From: BM520 sp964474455
Lineage (GTDB): Bacteria > Bacteroidota > Bacteroidia > Bacteroidales > BM520
Assembly (NCBI GenBank): GCA_964474455.1
Contig: CAYYSU010000004.1
Location: forward strand, 1-64,000
DNA: 64,000 nt
Direction of reading: 5' to 3'
In this document: positions 9,343 to 17,270 of the stretch, in pieces
Layout of the letters: every line of letters begins with the position of its first letter
Numbering within the stretch: the first letter of the stretch is position 1
Program-made: the position numbers and the translations under genes
Notes under the pieces: model-generated
What the model was told of the DNA's origin: nothing
The model's database searches: none
The model's input: only the letters and a program-made list of their open reading frames with translations

Positions 9343-10704
9343 TTATTTAGCAGCACGAATCGTTGTAGTTACTGTAAACCAGCACTCAACAGTGTATGAC
9401 TGACCTTCAGAGTAGTCGTGAAAGAAAATCATTTCAGCTGTAGGGAACTGTTTGCTGTAAGTAGAGATTCGATGGTTTGCCACTTCAGCAAGCTCAGAAT
9501 CTATTCTCTTGGCTCTTTCATACTGGTCAACAGCTGCCCAGTAAGGAGCTTTCTTCTCAAGGTTGTTGCTACCACATTTCCCTGCTGTCTCGGCATACAT
9601 GTCTCCAATAAGTATATACGGACGACCATCCTTGTCATTAAGTTTAATAACTTCTTTTGCCATTTTTACAGCGCTGGGGAAATCGTTTGTATTTTTGTAA
9701 CTATCAGATAATGCAAAGTAACAAGTCTCAAGCATTTCAGCATCTTCCATTCCAAGAGCCTCTGTGAGGTAAGTAATTGCCTCAGTATAATTCTGCCTGT
9801 TATACATCATTTTACCAATATGGAACGCAGATTCCGCAGATGGCTCAAGGTCATGAAGTTTCACAGAAACATCAAAATAGAGCGGGCTATCATCACAACC
9901 TTTTTTATCAAGCATTGAAGTGATTTTCTTCAGAAGTTCAATATTATCAGGCTCTTCTTCAAATTTAATAGTATATAGAGGAATAAGATCTTCACAGCTG
10001 GCAAAAGGTTCAAAACTGCTCTCGATATTACCTTTTACTCTTTCAAATCGAGAAGCATATTTTGCGTCATTCTTAATATTATAATCAACAATTTTACTCG
10101 CTATATCATAATTCTCAAGGATTAAACTCTTTTCGACCTGTTCAGTCTTATACATGTCGATGGTAGTTCTGAAAAACAGATCTACAACAGGATATTCAGA
10201 GTCATTACCTTCAAGTTCAATACTTTTTGCAAGTATATCGTAAGCCGGCTTAATATCTTCGCTTGATAAATTATAACGATATCTGTCAAGACCTTTACGC
10301 CCCAGAACATAGCCTTCTTTACCAAAGTATTTGATACGTTTATCATAAACCATCATTAAAGTATCCAGGTAAGCAGCTTTATCTTCATCGGTTTTAGCAT
10401 TCATGATCTTATGGCCCATTATTTTAGTTCCATCAACATAGGTATTGAGAGAAGCTTTGGGGCAATTCATAAAAACCCAACGCCAGGGAGAGATTGCGTC
10501 TTTTATAGATTCATTACTATAATTACTTTTTTTCCACTGTTTGAAAAATTCACGATATAATGAGATATTTGTCAAACACTGGATAGAGTCCTGACCATAT
10601 TTTGGTTCATCATCAGGTATATAGTTATTTATCTGATTATTAACAGCAAACACTGGAGCAGTGAGAGATAATGTGAGTATTAATAATACAATCTTTGTCT
10701 TCAT
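9343..10704 (-). CDS. exported TPR-repeat protein
   Basis: A 453-residue secreted protein with a cleavable signal peptide (MKTKIVLLILTLSLTAPVFA) and several degenerate tetratricopeptide repeats, for example in AFHIGKMMYNRQNYTEAITYL and CYFALSDSYKNTNDFPSA. TPR arrays bind other proteins, so a periplasmic scaffold role is likely but unproven. An upstream TTG at 10731 would add nine residues before the signal peptide; I chose the ATG because it gives a standard signal sequence. It lies between the porin-like gene and lptC on the same strand. Confidence 0.8.
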   Translation of the reverse strand: MKTKIVLLILTLSLTAPVFAVNNQINNYIPDDEPKYGQDSIQCLTNISLYREFFKQWKKSNYSNESIKDAISPWRWVFMNCPKASLNTYVDGTKIMGHKIMNAKTDEDKAAYLDTLMMVYDKRIKYFGKEGYVLGRKGLDRYRYNLSSEDIKPAYDILAKSIELEGNDSEYPVVDLFFRTTIDMYKTEQVEKSLILENYDIASKIVDYNIKNDAKYASRFERVKGNIESSFEPFASCEDLIPLYTIKFEEEPDNIELLKKITSMLDKKGCDDSPLYFDVSVKLHDLEPSAESAFHIGKMMYNRQNYTEAITYLTEALGMEDAEMLETCYFALSDSYKNTNDFPSAVKMAKEVIKLNDKDGRPYILIGDMYAETAGKCGSNNLEKKAPYWAAVDQYERAKRIDSELAEVANHRISTYSKQFPTAEMIFFHDYSEGQSYTVECWFTVTTTIRAAK

Positions 10705-10747
10705 ATCGTTATCTTTAGTATTGTTAATCAACTTTTATGCCGCTAAT

Positions 10748-12019
10748 TTAATTAAATTTTCTTTGAATGAACCAATTTTCATAAATCGAAAATCCTAATC
10801 GTAAGTTAACAAATGTTTCCTGAATTAAATCATTATCGGTGGTACCTCTGTTGCCGATTTCAAGTCCAAGATTTATGGTGGATCTGCTTCTGCGCAGTGG
10901 TAGTCCTAGACCAAAAGTTATGCCAACTTCATTAATACCTGTATTATTAACCTGTAATGCTGATTTATTATAGTAGAATCCGGCACGGTATCGTACCCAG
11001 TTCCAGTAGCTTCCAATAGTCTCTCCACCAGGCATATACTGACCGCCCACAGCAACACGAACAGCATTTTCTTTAAGATCATTAACACCATTAATATGGA
11101 ATGTCTCCCAATTTTGGTACTCTAAATCAGCACCCAAATGGTATTTATTTTTCTTTTTAAATGAAAATCCGGCTCCCATGGTTTGGGGTAAACCAACAGA
11201 CCCCAGAATATTTTCAGTAAAAAGCAATGTATCCTTAATATAATCTACTCCTGTATTGGAGAGGATATAGTTATACGACAACTGGCTACCATCGGTTTTG
11301 ATATCCTCACCGAGAGAATACACAGCACCCAGACCAATAACATACTCATCATCCTTACCAAACTCATAATTATAGTAAGCACCAAAATCAAAATATAGAT
11401 CATGATACGTTATTGATTGAGTATGCTTAGTGTCGAAATAGTAAATAGAATCGGGGAATGATGCCGATTGTACGTCAATGGTAGTGCCGAAAAGGTAGTT
11501 CATATTAGCGCCGAGAGCGAAATAATTTTTACCGCCAAATTTTATAGCGTTACCCCAATATGCTCTGTTAATGGCTCCGGAGCCCTGGTATTTATATTCC
11601 AGGTTGCCCACATTAGGAATGTTATCCCGATGAACCATCTGATAGGAGACATTACCATAAGGTATTACACCAAGGCTTGTTTTCCACCATTTTGTTACCG
11701 GAAAGCCAAATGTAATATAGTCGATGCCTGCGTCATTGTATGACTCCTGCTCCCTAACAGTATTCAGGTTTCGGGACTCCACGAATATGGCTATGTCAAA
11801 GAGAAAAGACAAGGTATCAAACTCAGCATACGTGGCGGGGTTTGAGGGGTTAATGTACAAATCACTACTCATACCAATGCCAACACCACCCATTGACTTG
11901 TAGAACATTGATTTTCCTTGTTGCAGGTTTCCCAATCCAAAATTTGAATATGGAGAGTTTACCTGAGCCCATAATGAGCCTGATGGTACCAGGATTATGA
12001 TTACTAACCATAATCTCAT
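10748..12019 (-). CDS. outer-membrane beta-barrel protein, FadL-like
   Basis: A 423-residue protein with signal peptide MRLWLVIIILVPSGSLWA and glutamine as the first mature residue. The N-terminal NSPYSNFGLGNLQQG and GGVGIGMSSDLYINPSNPATYAEFD resemble FadL/PorV-type barrels, and alternating strands run to the C-terminus. FadL proteins take up hydrophobic compounds; the substrate here is unknown. The longer frame uses TTG at 12043 inside coaX. The ATG at 12019 gives a better signal peptide and begins five bases after the coaX stop, so I prefer it. Confidence 0.82.
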   Translation of the reverse strand: MRLWLVIIILVPSGSLWAQVNSPYSNFGLGNLQQGKSMFYKSMGGVGIGMSSDLYINPSNPATYAEFDTLSFLFDIAIFVESRNLNTVREQESYNDAGIDYITFGFPVTKWWKTSLGVIPYGNVSYQMVHRDNIPNVGNLEYKYQGSGAINRAYWGNAIKFGGKNYFALGANMNYLFGTTIDVQSASFPDSIYYFDTKHTQSITYHDLYFDFGAYYNYEFGKDDEYVIGLGAVYSLGEDIKTDGSQLSYNYILSNTGVDYIKDTLLFTENILGSVGLPQTMGAGFSFKKKNKYHLGADLEYQNWETFHINGVNDLKENAVRVAVGGQYMPGGETIGSYWNWVRYRAGFYYNKSALQVNNTGINEVGITFGLGLPLRRSRSTINLGLEIGNRGTTDNDLIQETFVNLRLGFSIYENWFIQRKFN

Positions 12020-12023
12020 AAGT

Positions 12024-12758
12024 TTATTTTTCAACCTGTTCAAGTTTAAAATTAAGTATTTCGTTGAGCCCTCTTAACACAATATCCTTTTGTGCAAAGA
12101 TGGGATATTTAATTTTTTTTTCAAAAGAATCCACAAAACCACCGGAAACGATAACGTTAAGGTCGTGGTATTGTTGCTTATAATAGTCAATATAGAACTC
12201 TACTTCAGCTAAAATACCGTAATAAGCTCCTGCTTCCATAGAAGATGTAGAGCTCTTACCCGGGAGAACAGCCGCGGGATTAAATTCTCTTTCCGGCAAT
12301 TTTCCGGTAAAATGGTGCATGGCGTTGAGCCTCATCTGTGGCCCGGGGCTAATAGTACCACCCAGGTATTGTTTGTCAGCGCTGACAACATCGCAAGTGA
12401 TACAGCTTCCAATGACTATCACAAGAGAGTTTCTTTCCGGAAATGCATCGGCTGCAAAAACGGCTGCGGCAATCCTGTCTGTTCCGAGTGTCACCGGGGT
12501 TTCATAATCCAAGGTTATGGGAAGAGTGTCACCGAAAAAAAACGTGTTTACTTTTCCAAATTTTGCAAACAAGTCTCTTTCGGCCTCCGAAGTAACTCTC
12601 ACTGAGCTAAAACCTATAATATCGGGTACTACATCACCAAGAAATGCAGATAAAAATGCTCTGTCCCCATTTGGAGCCTCCTCCCTCTTCACCATTGTTG
12701 TACCATCAAATAGTGCTATCTTCCAAGAGGTGTTACCGATGTCTGCTATTAGATTCAT
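12024..12758 (-). CDS. coaX: type III pantothenate kinase (one active-site residue atypical)
   Basis: Phosphorylates pantothenate in the first step of coenzyme A synthesis. The 244-residue length and the motifs DIGNTSWK (residues 6-13), LGTDRIAA (91-98) and GGTISPG match the ASKHA-fold CoaX family. The usual DxGTA(I/L)T(Y/I)D motif reads VIGSCITCD here, which places Val115 where the family normally has an aspartate. The codon is GTC at 12414-12416. It heads the envelope operon. Its promoter box lies only seven bases before the ATG. Confidence 0.88.
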   Translation of the reverse strand: MNLIADIGNTSWKIALFDGTTMVKREEAPNGDRAFLSAFLGDVVPDIIGFSSVRVTSEAERDLFAKFGKVNTFFFGDTLPITLDYETPVTLGTDRIAAAVFAADAFPERNSLVIVIGSCITCDVVSADKQYLGGTISPGPQMRLNAMHHFTGKLPEREFNPAAVLPGKSSTSSMEAGAYYGILAEVEFYIDYYKQQYHDLNVIVSGGFVDSFEKKIKYPIFAQKDIVLRGLNEILNFKLEQVEK

Positions 12759-12765
12759 GAATTTA

Positions 12766-12773
12766 CAAAAGTA
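12766..12773 (-). promoter_or_regulatory. -7 promoter box of coaX operon
   Basis: TACTTTTG on the minus strand with seven bases between it and the coaX ATG, predicting a leader of only a few bases. Confidence 0.55.
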
Positions 12774-12860
12774 AAAAAATCGTTTTGAGCGTGTTGTTAA
12801 AATATCGCAAAATTTTTAATCCCGAGCTTAAAAAAATGTTGCAACGTATAAAAAATGTTT

Positions 12861-12868
12861 TATCTTTG
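12861..12868 (+). promoter_or_regulatory. promoter of tRNA-Phe
   Basis: TATCTTTG preceded by TTG at 12839-12841 with exactly 19 bases between, the textbook Bacteroidota arrangement. Transcription should start about ten bases before the mature tRNA. Confidence 0.75.
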
Positions 12869-12883
12869 CACCCGTCTTACGAT

Positions 12884-12956
<73 letters not shown>

Positions 12957-12962
12957 CAGCAA

Positions 12963-12991
12963 AAGCTCCTTAATTATAAGGGGCTTTTTTT
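12963..12991 (+). terminator. intrinsic terminator of tRNA-Phe
   Basis: AAGCTCCTT and AAGGGGCTT form a nine-pair stem (one G-T pair) around a six-base loop, followed by a T run, seven bases after the tRNA. Confidence 0.85.
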
Positions 12992-13007
12992 GAAGGTCAC
13001 ACATTAT

Positions 13008-13045
13008 AAAAAGAGAGATTACTAAATATTGTAATCTCTTTTTTT
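13008..13045. terminator. bidirectional terminator, mainly for trpS
   Basis: AGAGATTAC at 13014-13022 pairs perfectly with GTAATCTCT at 13031-13039. A-rich and T-rich flanks give a T tract on both strands. It lies just after the trpS stop. Confidence 0.8.
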
Positions 13046-13068
13046 GTCGAAAAAACATAATAGAATAT

Positions 13069-14064
13069 TTAGAATTTCTTTATACCAATAATCTCACGAA
13101 CCTCATTGATGGTTTTTGAGGCACTGGCACGAGCTCGTTCAGCGCCATTATTTAATACTTTTCTGAGATACTCCTCATTATTAATCAAATCATTAATACG
13201 AATACGGAAAGGCTCAGTAAAAGAGATCATATCCTCTGCGAGTTGTTTTTTCAAGTCACCATATCTGATTTCACAGTTATTATATTTTTCATCAAAATAC
13301 TCTACTGTATCAGGTGTGGAGACCACGCTCATAAGGGTGAAAAGATTCTCAATAGCATCCGGTTTGATAGAATGGGGTATTGTGGGGCCGCCGTCTGTCA
13401 CGGCACGCATAATTTTTTTCTTTATGGATTTAGGGTCTTCACCAAGAAAGATAGCATTTCCTTCACCTTCTGATTTACCCATTTTTCCACTTCCATCGAG
13501 CCCAGGAATTTTCACCAGAGACTCACCAAAGTTAAAGCTTGCAGGTATCGGGAAGAAATCCTCCTTATACATACGGTTAAAGCGACGTGCAAATGTGCGC
13601 GTCATTTCCATATTTTGTTCCTGATCTTTCCCCACAGGTACTTTAACAGCCTTATGAATAATAATATCTGCGGCCATTAGGGTAGGGTATGTTAACAACC
13701 CGGCATTAACATTTTCCGGTTGTTGGCGTGCTTTATCCTTAAAAGAAGTACATCGCTCCAGCTCTCCCAGGTATGCATTCATATTAAGGTACATATATAG
13801 CTCAACAATTTCTCTAACATCACTTTGGACATATATTGTTGCTTTCTCAGGATCAATTCCTGAGGCCAAATATTCGGCCAGAACAGTACGAACATTATTG
13901 TGTAAATCCTGTGGTTTAGGATGTGTTGTCAAAGAATGATAATCAGCAATAAAAAAATAGCAATTATAAATCTCCTGCATCTTAACAAAATTCCTCATTG
14001 CTCCGAAGTAATTTCCCAGATGCAGATTTCCTGTTGGTCTGATTCCACTTACTACTGTTTCCAT
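13069..14064 (-). CDS. trpS: tryptophanyl-tRNA synthetase
   Basis: Charges tRNA-Trp. The 331-residue class I enzyme shows the HIGH-equivalent HLGNYFGAM just after SGIRPTGN at the N-terminus and the KMSKS-equivalent GKMGKSEG. The open frame extends to a TTG at 14094, but the ATG at 14064 (METVVSGIRPTG) gives the normal family N-terminus and is preferred. It is followed by a strong bidirectional hairpin. The rng gene ends 43 bases upstream on the same strand. Confidence 0.96.
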   Translation of the reverse strand: METVVSGIRPTGNLHLGNYFGAMRNFVKMQEIYNCYFFIADYHSLTTHPKPQDLHNNVRTVLAEYLASGIDPEKATIYVQSDVREIVELYMYLNMNAYLGELERCTSFKDKARQQPENVNAGLLTYPTLMAADIIIHKAVKVPVGKDQEQNMEMTRTFARRFNRMYKEDFFPIPASFNFGESLVKIPGLDGSGKMGKSEGEGNAIFLGEDPKSIKKKIMRAVTDGGPTIPHSIKPDAIENLFTLMSVVSTPDTVEYFDEKYNNCEIRYGDLKKQLAEDMISFTEPFRIRINDLINNEEYLRKVLNNGAERARASASKTINEVREIIGIKKF

Positions 14065-14107
14065 AAAGGTGAAAGTACGTTTTATGACCGACAATAAACG
14101 TGTCGGA

Positions 14108-15655
14108 TTAAATTTTTATTTCATCTCCTGTTTTGTTAAAGAAGTGATATTCCATAAGGTGATAAGCGGCATTAGGTTCCACTTTTATTGTGGCACGGTA
14201 CTGCATTCCCCACTTCATACGGATACTGACAAAACCTTTGGTGATATAAGCATGAATAAAAGGATGGACATCTACCTTAAGGTATTTTTCATTCTGTTCC
14301 TGCACCAGGTATCTAAGATTATTTTCTATCTCATCCACCAGAATGATACTTGGTTTTATCTCACCTGTTCCACCACATGCAGGGCATTTTTCCAGAATTT
14401 CAACATTCATTTCCGGGCGTACTCTTTGGCGTGTTATCTGCACCAATCCAAATTTACTTGGCGGGAGGATGGTATGCTTTGCATTATCCTTTTCCATTGC
14501 ATTTTTAAGGTGCTGATACAGTTTTTTTCTGTGCCCTGGTTCATGCATATCGATAAAATCGACCACTATGATACCCCCCATGTCACGAAGTCTGAGCTGA
14601 CGTGCCAGTTCATCGGCGGCCTCAATATTAACTTCCACAGCATTAGATTCCTGATTCTGGCCACTGGCGACTCTGTGCCCTGAGTTTACATCGATAACGT
14701 GCAATGCCTCGGTGTGTTCAATAATAAGATAAACACCACTTTTAATGGTAACGATCTTTCCAAAGGAGTTCTTAATTTGTTTATCGATGCCGAAATGCTC
14801 AAAAATGGGCTGCCTTCCTTTATATAGCTTCACAATATCCACCTTGTCAGGGGCAATTTGCCTAAGATAGCTTCTGCTCTCTTCGTAAGCCATTTGATCA
14901 TTAATGGTAATACTATTAAACGACTCAGAAAGGATATCACGCAGTATTGCGGAAGTCCTGTCGATCTCGCTATGTATTTTATGTGTAGCCATAGCTTTGG
15001 CAAGTTTAGTAGTTAAAACCTGCCATTTGCCATATAGGTCGTTAAGGTCTGCATCCAGATCTGCCACAAGTTTATTCTCTGCCACTGTTCTGATAATAAT
15101 ACCCACATTTTTAGGCCTTATACTGGCGATAAGTCTTTTCAGGCGATTTCTTTCATCAACACTTTTTATCTTCTGAGAGATAGATATGCGGTTGGAGAAT
15201 GGCACCAGTACGAGGTATCTTCCTGCGAAGGATACTTCAGATGTCACCCGGGGTCCTTTAGTTGATATGGGTTCTTTAGTGACCTGAATGAGGATATTAT
15301 GACCTTGGGAAAGAACACTGGAGATTTTTCCTGTTTTTTCAATATCTCTTTCTAATTTAAAATCAGTAATTGACAGGTTAGGTGTATTAGCCTGTGCCTG
15401 TTTTGTATATTTTATCAGAGATTTGACCTGAGGCCCCAGGTCGAGATAGTGGAGGAATGCGTCTTTCTCATGGCCAACATTAATAAATGCGGCGTTAAGG
15501 CTGGGCATAACCTTTTTCACACGGCCGAGGTAAATATCCCCTACCGAAAAGTTGTTGTTGCTTTTTTCTTTATGTAGCTCTACGAGGCTTTTATCTTCAA
15601 GCAAAGCGATATTCACCTCGGCCTTTTTGGCGTCTACGTACAATTCTTTTGTCAA
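14108..15655 (-). CDS. rng: ribonuclease E/G family endoribonuclease
   Basis: An endonuclease for rRNA maturation and mRNA turnover. The 515-residue chain has an N-terminal S1 RNA-binding segment (VGDIYLGRVKKVMPSLNAAFINVG), the RNase E/G catalytic core with IEHTEALHVIDVNSG and GGIIVVDFIDM, and the zinc-link CPACGG at about residues 422-427. It lacks the long C-terminal scaffold of RNase E, so RNase G is the closer match. The start is TTG; MTKELYVDAKKAEVNIALLEDKSLVEL fits the family N-terminus and no better ATG is seen upstream. Confidence 0.94.
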   Translation of the reverse strand: MTKELYVDAKKAEVNIALLEDKSLVELHKEKSNNNFSVGDIYLGRVKKVMPSLNAAFINVGHEKDAFLHYLDLGPQVKSLIKYTKQAQANTPNLSITDFKLERDIEKTGKISSVLSQGHNILIQVTKEPISTKGPRVTSEVSFAGRYLVLVPFSNRISISQKIKSVDERNRLKRLIASIRPKNVGIIIRTVAENKLVADLDADLNDLYGKWQVLTTKLAKAMATHKIHSEIDRTSAILRDILSESFNSITINDQMAYEESRSYLRQIAPDKVDIVKLYKGRQPIFEHFGIDKQIKNSFGKIVTIKSGVYLIIEHTEALHVIDVNSGHRVASGQNQESNAVEVNIEAADELARQLRLRDMGGIIVVDFIDMHEPGHRKKLYQHLKNAMEKDNAKHTILPPSKFGLVQITRQRVRPEMNVEILEKCPACGGTGEIKPSIILVDEIENNLRYLVQEQNEKYLKVDVHPFIHAYITKGFVSIRMKWGMQYRATIKVEPNAAYHLMEYHFFNKTGDEIKI

Positions 15656-15734
15656 AATCGGTTCTCTTTTTTCCTGGTCCCGAAACCTAACACCCTGTCT
15701 TTCAAGTTACCGGAGAGAGCCTCTCAATAAAGAA

Positions 15735-15782
15735 AATTTCTACCATACTCCATACTCATGGTACAGAAATATGGTAGAAATT
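15735..15782. terminator. 13-bp inverted repeat, probable terminator of the HU operon
   Basis: AATTTCTACCATA (15735-15747) and its exact complement (15770-15782) flank a 22-base loop. On the minus strand a T-rich stretch follows. It separates the HU/bS22-like operon from rng. Confidence 0.6.
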
Positions 15783-15802
15783 GATTTTTATCTAACAGGA
15801 TC

Positions 15803-15895
15803 TTACTTCTTATTCTTATGCCTGTTCTTTCTCAAACGCTTCTTACGCTTGTGGGTTGACATCTTATGTCTTTTTCTCTTTTTACCGCTTGGCAT
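15803..15895 (-). CDS. bS22/mS38-like (AURKAIP1/COX24-domain) tiny basic protein
   Basis: A 30-residue protein with 18 lysines, arginines or histidines, beginning MPSGKKRKRHKMSTHKRKKR and ending in KNKK. The pattern KRxKRHKM...KRKKRLRKxRHK is that of the AURKAIP1/COX24 domain found in mitochondrial mS38 and mycobacterial bS22, small-subunit ribosomal proteins. I therefore infer a ribosomal protein. Near-identical short proteins are widespread in Bacteroidota and often missed because of their size. It starts 26 bases after the HU stop and shares its operon. An inverted repeat follows it. Confidence 0.85.
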   Translation of the reverse strand: MPSGKKRKRHKMSTHKRKKRLRKNRHKNKK

Positions 15896-15921
15896 AGTAT
15901 GAAAATTTTAGAGTAAATAGT

Positions 15922-16206
15922 TTATTTAACGTTGTCTTTTACTACGTTAACAAAAGTTTTTGCAGGCTTAAACGCCGGGATATTGTGAGCAGGAATAATA
16001 ATGGTAGTATTCTTTGAGATATTACGACCTGTTTTTTCTGCACGTCTTTTGATAGTAAAACTACCAAAACCTCTTAAATAAACATTTTCACCACGCTTTA
16101 ACGAATCTTTTACCGAATCCATAAATGATTCAACAGTTGCCTGTACAGCTACCTTCTCAATACCGGTCTTGCTGGCAATTTCTGCTACAATTTCTGCTTT
16201 TGTCAT
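15922..16206 (-). CDS. HU/IHF-family DNA-binding protein
   Basis: A 94-residue nucleoid protein of the HU fold: an N-terminal helical dimerisation region (TKAEIVAEIASKTGIEK) and the beta arm with GFGSFTIKRRAEKTGRN and the IPAHNIPAFKPAK signature including the intercalating proline. It bends DNA non-specifically. It has its own promoter at about 16.25 kb and the bS22-like gene follows it. HU or IHF subunit assignment cannot be made from sequence alone. Confidence 0.95.
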   Translation of the reverse strand: MTKAEIVAEIASKTGIEKVAVQATVESFMDSVKDSLKRGENVYLRGFGSFTIKRRAEKTGRNISKNTTIIIPAHNIPAFKPAKTFVNVVKDNVK

Positions 16207-16251
16207 AATTCAATTATTTTTATAATTTTAATATAATCGTTTTTCGGTCTG

Positions 16252-16259
16252 CAAAGATA
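16252..16259 (-). promoter_or_regulatory. promoter of HU operon
   Basis: TATCTTTG on the minus strand, with a TTG 17 bases upstream at 16277-16279. The leader to the HU ATG is about 40 bases. Confidence 0.65.
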
Positions 16260-16658
16260 ATTTTTTTTTGAAAGTACAAACACCAAATGGCATAAATAAT
16301 TTTTCTAAAACACTCAGTGTAAATTTGTTCAGAAGGTTTGACAACGAACAATAACTCCTCTGTTCATTGACAAAACACATATAATACTCCTCTTCACCCT
16401 CGCCAAAAAATCAAATATAGAGAATTAATCTACTTAAATAGATATCACTACAACCTTTATTTTTTACAGGAATGATAAAACAAATACTTTGATATTGGAA
16501 AATCACAGAGCTAGAAAAATGAATATCAATAACACAAAATTATACGCCCGCAACTATTTGTTTTACAGATACTTACGGGTTTAATGCAATTTTTATCTCT
16601 TTTAAATGGGTATCATTTTTCTTTTTTTTGCATTAACCATCAAGAAACAGAATTTTTG

Positions 16659-16666
16659 TAAGTTTG
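16659..16666 (+). promoter_or_regulatory. -7 promoter box of ssb
   Basis: TAAGTTTG matches TAnnTTTG, 28 bases before the ssb ATG. No -33 TTG is seen at normal spacing. Confidence 0.45.
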
Positions 16667-16694
16667 TATGTAAAATTTTCTAATCCAAAAAACT

Positions 16695-17144
16695 ATGGCA
16701 GGAATAAACAAAGTAATTTTAGTGGGCAATTTGGGTATTGATCCTGAAGTGACAACGATTGATTCGGGTATAAAAAAGGCCTCGTTTCGAATAGCAACAA
16801 CAGAAATCTATAAAAACCGTAACGGCGACAGAACAGAACATACTGAGTGGCATAACATCACTGTATGGAGAGGGTTGGCCGATGTTGCCGAGAAGTATTT
16901 GCGTAAGGGAAGCAAAGTTTACATTGAGGGACGGATCAGAACCAGAGAGTATACCGACAAGGAAGGTGTAAAGAAATACTTTACCGATATTCAGTGCGAC
17001 AATTTCCTGATGCTCGACAGGCCAGATTCCGGCAATACGGATAATAATTATCAGCAACAGGCGAAGCAAGCCCAGCAGGCTCAGACCCCGGCAGCCAAGG
17101 CTCCTGTTACGGAGGAAAATCCTGAAGACGATCTTCCTTTCTAA
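16695..17144 (+). CDS. ssb: single-stranded DNA-binding protein
   Basis: Binds and protects single-stranded DNA during replication and repair. The 149-residue chain has an OB fold (MAGINKVILVGNLGIDPEV ... WHNITVWRGLADVAEKYLRKGSKVYIEGRI), a low-complexity Gln/Ala linker (about residues 116-135) and the acidic C-terminal tip EDDLPF that recruits partner proteins. It precedes gldE, which has its own promoter box, as in many Bacteroidota genomes. Confidence 0.97.
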   Translation: MAGINKVILVGNLGIDPEVTTIDSGIKKASFRIATTEIYKNRNGDRTEHTEWHNITVWRGLADVAEKYLRKGSKVYIEGRIRTREYTDKEGVKKYFTDIQCDNFLMLDRPDSGNTDNNYQQQAKQAQQAQTPAAKAPVTEENPEDDLPF

Positions 17145-17241
17145 GCATGTAATAACTTGTGTGTTATCTATTTTTTTCGGGATGAATGGGAGATAATTAT
17201 TACTCCTATTCATCTCGCTTTCTTTATTTAAGATTCTTTAC

Positions 17242-17249
17242 TAATTTTG
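17242..17249 (+). promoter_or_regulatory. -7 promoter box of gldE-gldD
   Basis: TAATTTTG matches TAnnTTTG and lies 21 bases before the TTG start of gldE. Confidence 0.5.
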
Positions 17250-17270
17250 TGGTGTTAAAAAAACTCAGAA

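Larger units (their letters stand above)
16207..16694. other. 488-base intergenic region between divergent HU and ssb
   Basis: It carries the HU promoter on the minus side and a probable ssb promoter on the plus side. The middle is AT-rich with stop codons in all frames. A 9-base inverted repeat, TTAATGCAA at 16581-16589 and TTGCATTAA at 16628-16636, lies about 60 bases before ssb. In many Bacteroidota mutY occupies this position; I found no trace of it. Confidence 0.6.

Noticed and set aside
12312..12774. Three plus-strand frames antisense to coaX
   Set aside because: They mirror the coaX coding strand and have no independent promoter or family resemblance.
16519..16584. 21-residue frame in the HU-ssb gap
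   Set aside because: Too short, no promoter context and not basic or hydrophobic enough to suggest a known small protein.
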